The notes under the pieces were generated by a model. That model worked only from the letters and a program-made list of their open reading frames with translations. It had not been told where the DNA came from and made no database searches. 64,000 bases of DNA from Plantago major (lineage: Eukaryota > Streptophyta > Magnoliopsida > Lamiales > Plantaginaceae): positions 26,013,397 to 26,077,396 of the forward strand of contig CM048841.1 of assembly GCA_026545765.1 (NCBI GenBank), given 5' to 3'. Positions 58,180 through 64,000 of the stretch are shown piece by piece. Each line of letters begins with the position of its first letter. The stretch's first letter is position 1. The translations under genes and the position numbers were made by a program.

Positions 58180-58444
58180 TGATTAGATTGGCAGGAAAAT
58201 GGATCTATGATTTTCTGCCGGACTTTTCTCGGTAAATGAATTTCTGTTCTTTCCGATTGCTTTGCTTCGAATCCAAATCAACACCTGCTTTCACGACCGG
58301 GTTGGACCGGATTATTGTATTGCCCGGTCCGACAACGTAACAAGTCGGCAGGTTTACCAGCGAGTTTGGATCGCTATTGAGGGTCGAACCACATATAAAA
58401 CCATGAGAAAGCAGTAAAATCATGTAATCCAAGTCAACGAGCGG
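58180..58444 (-). promoter_or_regulatory. ARPC4 5' UTR and promoter region
   Basis: The leftward ARPC4 transcript must start within or beyond this stretch. No clear TATA box was seen. The upstream neighbour is a hAT remnant starting at 58445, which limits how much original promoter remains unless the element predates the gene's current promoter. Confidence 0.35.
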
Positions 58445-59320
58445 CAGGTGCGGAGCCAGGATTTAAAAGTACGGGTGGCGGAGTATTATAATACAAAAAC
58501 AATATGTAATTTGATTTTGCCGGGTTAGTACGGGTCTGGCCGGGTCGAATCAATATTTTTCACACCGAATTCATCGTACATTTAAATATGATGAATATCC
58601 AAGTAAAATGAAAAGAAAGAAAGAATCACATCATAGCAAACCAAAAATGAATAAAAGGTCCACTTCTATAAAAATCGTACTCTACGTCTCTTCATTTTCT
58701 CAAAATCACCAGTGATTGAATCAATGTCAAAACCCTCGAGGATTTCTTTTTCAATATGCATTATCAAATTGCTAGACAATAAGTCATCCTCCATCGAACT
58801 CCGCAGTCTTATCTATGCTATTTTTATGACTGAAAATGCATGCTTAGAACTTGCTCCAAAAGTATAAAATTGCCCGTATAACCCTTTTACATTAGTTAAT
58901 TAGTAAAATATCTCTTTTATCACAGAGTCTTGAAAAAGACGTGTATTGGTGGGAGACGGATTGATATTCTTAAGTATATGTATAATGTTTTATGAGTACG
59001 TATACATTTTATATCATTTTTTATGTATATGTATATCACCGATGTTTTTAGTAAAACCTTTAATGTTTTTGGATATAATTAACATTAATGTTTGTCCGTC
59101 TCTTTTAATCTCTCATAAGACCGTTGAGAGACTTACGTTAAATTTATCAAATTTTATAATTTTCTCAACTTATTTAATTATAAAGTCGAATAACTAAATG
59201 TACTAACTAAAAAAAATAGGTGTGACGGAACATATAATTTTCTAAAATATGCCTATAGTAATAAAGAAAATGAAAATTTTGGGGGTGGCGGCCCCTGAGG
59301 AGCGGAGTCGGAAAATCAAT
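58445..59320 (-). mobile_element. Remnant of a hAT transposon with transposase C-terminus
   Basis: The left end CAGGTGCGGAGCCAGGATTT resembles the CAGTGGCGGAGCCA end of plant hAT elements with TTF-type zinc-finger transposases. A matching TGGCTCCGCCACTG lies at 60336-60349 and may be the true right end. No target duplication was found. The transposase fragment is listed separately. Confidence 0.55.
58684..58878 (-). pseudogene. hAT transposase dimerisation-domain fragment
   Basis: The minus-strand frame reads KHAFSVIKIA, a stop (TAG), IRLRSSMEDDLLSSNLIMHI, then EKEILEGFDIDSITGDFEKM and KRRRVRF. This is the characteristic C-terminal hAT dimerisation pattern (AF..MK...LR..M.D..L......IEKE......I...F..MK.RR). 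One internal stop and the absence of the rest of the protein mark it as a fragment. Confidence 0.75.
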
Positions 59321-59575
59321 CAGGCAAAGTAACATTGCACCAAGAATAGAGGAAAGATGATCAACAAAGAATAAAAGAAATTTTTAGAAATAAAAATCAG
59401 CACAATAAGGGAAAAGGAAGGGCAAAATTGCAATGGTAATAAGAAAAACGAGAAAGAAAAACTAAAATTAAAATTCGGAAGGAACAAAAATATTGTGAAA
59501 GAGTAGCGTGTGAGATTTGTGGAAAGATATCGGATTGTTTGGCACGGAACTTTAATTGAGGCATAGGTTGTTAAC

Positions 59576-60047
59576 GAGCCGAGCCGAGCTTTGGCTTAAT
59601 GGATCACTGATCGTCAGAATTTCAAGCTTGCTCGTGATCGTCGAGCTTTTCATGATCGAAAGTGATATGATAGGTTAAAATATCAAGTTGTTCATGACAT
59701 TCGAAAAAAGCTACTTTTTTTTTGCCGTGAGTATTCGACTCGTTAGAGCTTGAAAAGAATTCATTTTTTAGATCTGAGAATCTGATTTTTAGAATGAGCT
59801 TTTTTTACTTAATGGAAAGACAACTTAAATTAGGATTTTTATTTATGTATATGTAAATGAATAAATAAATTCAAATATATATTAAATTAATTATTGCTCG
59901 CGAGCTTCGATCATTTTGCAGGGGTGATCGATTTAAGCTCGAAAATGAGACGAGCTTGCTCGCTAGCAAGCCCGCGTTGACCGATCTCGAGCTCGATCTG
60001 AGTGTTGACCGAAATTTTTCGCGAGCGGCTTGTTTGCCTAACACCCC
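59576..60047. mobile_element. hAT-like MITE, 472 bp, inside an older repeat
   Basis: Ends are GGTTGTTAACGAG and TAACACCCC. GAGGCATA (59568-59575) and TAGGCATA (60048-60055) form an 8-bp duplication with one mismatch. The uninterrupted host sequence survives at about 61345-61385 (TTTAATTGAGGTATAACTGA). The interior has GAGCTCG/CGAGCTT words. Confidence 0.75.
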
Positions 60048-60349
60048 TAGGCATAACTGATGAAAAGTAACTAAATTTTATTGAGTTGTGAAAATTTGTG
60101 TTTGTTACTGTGTTTTTGTAGGTTTGTTATGTAGGTTTTGAGTTGATTTAATTTTTTTTTCAATTATAATAGAATGACCAAATACAGAAATAAGGTCTAA
60201 CTCAATTAAAATGGACGTTAATTCTATATCAAACAACCCATTAACACTAATGACACAACCAATACACAATTATGAATTGATTAATTAATGGGGACATGGA
60301 TAATACATAGGGATTTGTTGTGCCTTGCCTTAATGTGGCTCCGCCACTG

Positions 60350-61939
60350 ATCCAAATTACAAAAACTCAACCGGATTGTGAAAATTCAATTTAAATGTGA
60401 AGCCAAACAAGCGGTAAAATATTCATGTTTTCCACCTTATACTCTACATTAACTCACCGTGTTTACTCTAACCAACCATTCTTTCCTTTTGACACACTCC
60501 GATCACTCATATAATATGTTGATCTCATTTTACATGATATCTTACAACAATTATTAACATTTCATGTCACTTATTAAATCATACATTGACGGTGTGCACT
60601 CATGAATAGCACTAAAAGAAACATGCTTTCTTAATTAACACAAGTAATAAAACCAACTGCATGAAAACACATTACAATTGTCTATTAGCACATACGTGAC
60701 AACACTACATGTTTTGGAAAATAGCTTATAATACTATACGATTTCAAGTGTTAACCTTAAATAACTTTTCCAAACATATAACAATCTCGAGTATATTTTT
60801 CGAATTTTATCTGCAATACTTTCCCTTAATGGAAGTTAAGTTTAACATCTCAAATACCCGACCCAAAAATTATACCGAGTCGAATTCGACCCGCCACCAC
60901 AACTCTCTCTTTGTGCCTCTCTTCTCTTGGATAATCTACGGACTGTTTGGGAAGCGATTAAAATGGACAGGGTTTTAATTTGGTTTTAACAATGAATAGT
61001 AACTGAATTATAATTGAGTTTTGAAAAATTGTGTTTGAGATGGAATTAAAGTTTTATAAGTTTTATAGGATTGTTATATAGAGGGTGTAAGAGTGAAGTG
61101 ATGTGTGTAATAATTTTTAAGATTATTTGATTAATTTTAATGTCATTTGATTGGTTTAATGTTATAATTAATGAAAAAGTAAAGTGAGAGAAAAGAGTAA
61201 GTAGAAAGATAAAATTTAATTGAATTATGAATAGTTGGTGATTAAAAACGGAACTGTTCAATGCGATTAAAATTGCCTGACAAACATGATGAAAATGATA
61301 ACTCGATTAAAACCGAATTTTAACCGGTACACAAACATCATCTAATTGACTGAATTTTAATTGAGGTATAACTGATAAATAGTAACTACTTGAGTTGTGA
61401 AAATTTGTGTCTGGTATAACGTTAAATTTTTTGTAGGTTCTTATAAAGTAAAATTTTCAGTTGAGGTATTTATAGCCCTCTCTCAATTAAACTTTTAAAA
61501 TGTACAAGCCCATTATAATTGTACGAAAAACACAAAAAAAAATTCCATCTCAATTAAAATGACTTCTAAATTCTAATCCAAATAGCCTCTGAGAGATCAA
61601 ATAATGGGACAGAAAACAATTAAAAAACTCAAAAAAAAAAAAAAAACAGAGAGAGTAAAAAATGGAGCTGGAACTCATTTGAGACACCAACACTGTCCCA
61701 GCCGAGTTCCATACGGGTGGGACTCCTCCAACAAAGTTGTTGATGGGCTAATGTTTTCTGTTTACTCTAGGCAGTACCAAAATTTCTCACCATAACACGG
61801 CATTGCAAATTTCACATACATACGGGAAATAAAGTACTAGGAAAGATTAGATTGTAATTATGTCAGAATTTAATTTTATATCAGTAATTTCATTCTGAAG
61901 GAAGAAAAGAGCATCAACAGGATTCTGATTCCAAACTAG
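60350..61939. repeat. Intergenic DNA with two 'TGTTTGG' repeat copies
   Basis: 60950-61260 matches the family at 41733 (GGATTGTTATATAGAGGGTG, AAGTGATGTGTG, TTGATTGGTTTAATG). A second related stretch, 61340-61440, matches the DNA into which the 59576 MITE inserted. No gene is seen before the helicase 3' end. Confidence 0.6.
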
Positions 61940-64000
61940 TTAATCTTCGGGTATGACAGCTATTGCTTCTCTATGTGGTCTGTGTTTCCTCCATTTTTTC
62001 TTTGGCATGGCCATAATCCATGAGGGTACCTCACACCCAGAAGCAATCATAACATTTGCCACATTCTTCAGAAATGGAACATCCGCTTCAGTATAGAATG
62101 TTATTGCCTCACCCCTTCTCCCGGCTCTGCCAGAACGACCTTTATCAAAGTCATCAACATCACAAGGAATGCATCAGTAAAGAAGATTGGTTCTCATTCA
62201 ACATGCATCTGGAGATACGAACCATGAAGATACAGAGTAGCATGTTAGAAGCAAAAGAAAGGGAAAGCATACCAATTCTATGTATATATGAAGATGAAGA
62301 ATCTGGAAAGTCGTAATTGATCACACAATTTACGCCTTTAAAGTCCATCCCACGAGCAATGACATCGGTGGCAATAAGAACCCATGTTTTTCCACACCGA
62401 AAATTATCAACAGCATTTTCCCTCTACAATTGAGATGGGCAAGTCAGTATATGGTTGGTCATCTAAAATGGAGATCGGGACTATCTAGATGTAGAGGGGA
62501 ACAAGTAAACACCCAACTACATGCTATAAGTCAAGGCAAAAAGATAAATATAAGGTCCGGATAGGACAATGTACTCGAACAGTCATTTCCACATTTTAGA
62601 GTAAAGCATAGAGTACTAAAAATAAAAACTCATGATAAAATACACCATCGACAAATATCATAAACCACCTGAAACTACAGTTACTAGTCACACTTGTATA
62701 ATTTAATTATCGGTATGTTCACATAGAACAAAAACATTCAACACCTAACTGTTCAAGATTCTAACAGAATTCTTCATATCATTAATCAGGCTCCAGTTTG
62801 CCTAATCCTCCCGTTTCATTGATTTCTTCCTTCCAACAATCCTCCCCACAGATTCATCAACTTCTATTTCAGTTGCAGTGTTGTTAATCCTGCTATCCAG
62901 GAGTATTTTCAGGCCTGATAGATACTTCTATTCAGGGTTGCATAGCATCCCAGACGATCCTGGAGTTTCCCAGACCGGGATCCCAGCAAATCCCGGCAGG
63001 ATAGTGCAGAGACATTCATTTTTGGAGGTAAATGACCAATTTATCCTCCATTTCCTCAACGTTGCTTGTCTTTATGACTATGAATAATATATGATATTAA
63101 TTCAGCTATTGTAAGATTTATTTCAACTTTACGACTTACAAGTACTTATATGTTCATTCTGTAAGCTATGTTTTATATGATATAGCCCTGAGTATCCCGG
63201 CCATCCTGCTCCCGCTATCCCTGACTTTTTGGTCTGAAGAATGGGGTAGGGTCAGATCAGGATTAGTGGTGGGGCATTAATGGGATACAAAGAATGGGAC
63301 AGAAGATCCGCGTCGCTTTCGAAGAGTCGTGAGAGGGCATTTATGTATGATAGATCACAATATACAGGAAAATGCAGGCATTTAATATGACAAATGATAT
63401 CAAATACTAATTCACATCATGCACGGTACACCCAATCAGTTGAGAGTGAACAAATTTCAATTAATTGCACCAAATGTGCTTGGTATTCAACTGCATCAAA
63501 CTTGTGATTTTCGAATGATCTTGCATTAAAGTAATGTAATTGTAAACTACCTGCATTTGGGAGAGATCAGCGTGCATAATATCAGCTCTGACATCCTCAT
63601 ACTTTAATACATTATACAGTTGCTTAGCTCGCTCTATATTTTGGACAAAAAGTAGAATAGGTGGGTTCAAACGCTGCAAGAGAAAAAAAAACACAATTTT
63701 ATTTAACCAGATAGCTGTTGGCAATTGCATTTAATGCCAAAATCACATGAAGGCTCCTGAGCAATCTATTAGAATATGTGAAATCCTGATAATTAGACTA
63801 AACATTGGGAAGGGGTATGCGGCATACAGATTGACATACAGCAAGCACTGCACTTGGTTGAAAGCAATTGTACAACATTGCAAAAATTAATTCAAGGGAG
63901 GGAGGGATTATGGACAAAACATCTTGACAAGTAATATACCTGTTCAAAGATTTGTCTAAGAGCATAAAACTTGCCCTCCTCACTTCCAACAAAGGTAAGT
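61940..64000 (-). CDS. RH57: DEAD-box RNA helicase, RH57/ROK1/DDX52 type (3' part)
   Basis: Four exons visible, in order: 64000(beyond)-63940, 63673-63551, 62423-62273, 62139-61940, in phase and open for about 178 C-terminal residues. The 5' part lies beyond the right edge. Proteins of this type assist small-subunit pre-rRNA processing in the nucleolus. Seen: the helicase domain 2 start [39 protein letters not shown] (motif V), [13 protein letters not shown] (motif VI) and the lineage-specific tail [12 protein letters not shown]...KKKWRKHR. The last seven residues are AIAVIPED-like. A 1.1-kb intron (62424-63550) carries an undefined repeat. The gene symbol is by family resemblance to Arabidopsis RH57. 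Confidence 0.88.

Noticed and set aside
62930-63236. Possible hAT-like insertion in the helicase intron (CAGGG...CCCTG ends, CCCGG-rich words)
   Set aside because: The ends pair only partly and no 8-bp duplication could be found.

Overview
The window is nuclear DNA from a flowering plant, most likely a eudicot. Genes have many short introns with GT/AG borders, the intergenic DNA is AT-rich, and plant-type transposons (CACTA, Tat-lineage Ty3/gypsy, hAT and Stowaway MITEs, SINE, LINE and MULE fragments) fill the space between genes. I cannot name the species. No prokaryotic, organellar or CRISPR features were seen.

Layout. 1-4602: 3' part of a degenerate CACTA (En/Spm) transposon running in from the left edge, with a 141-bp minisatellite in one intron and clustered subterminal repeats. 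4603-11250: gene-poor DNA with hAT-like MITEs and a MULE scrap. 11282-13876 (+): seven-exon CHUP1/IPGA1-type coiled-coil protein, convergent with 14339-21397 (-), a complete 17-exon cytosolic methionyl-tRNA synthetase. 21400-25196: intergenic, with a perfect 21-bp-arm hairpin and long direct repeats. 25197-38356: a 13.2-kb Tat/Retand-type LTR retrotransposon with both LTRs, a disabled gag-pol and a spliced antisense gene with its own TATA box. 38357-44980: nested small transposons (a hAT MITE inside a SINE, a large hAT-like element, a Stowaway inside an older repeat) and one orphan ankyrin-like exon. 45837-47912 (+): alkaline ceramidase. 49467-52250 (-): small, basic, predicted mitochondrial protein. 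53621-58179 (-): ARPC4, a subunit of the actin-nucleating Arp2/3 complex. 58445-61350: hAT remnants. 61940-64000 (-): 3' end of a DEAD-box helicase of the RH57/ROK1/DDX52 type, continuing past the right edge.

The host genes are unrelated housekeeping or cell-structure genes (translation, ribosome assembly, sphingolipid turnover, actin, chloroplast/microtubule organisation) and do not form a pathway. Exon joins were set by reading frame, GT/AG borders and fit to known family proteins. The five complete host genes and the visible helicase exons keep an open frame throughout.

The most interesting material is in the mobile elements: the antisense gene of the Tat element, and several insertions whose history can be read from an 8-bp target duplication or from an uninterrupted relative of the host repeat elsewhere in the window.
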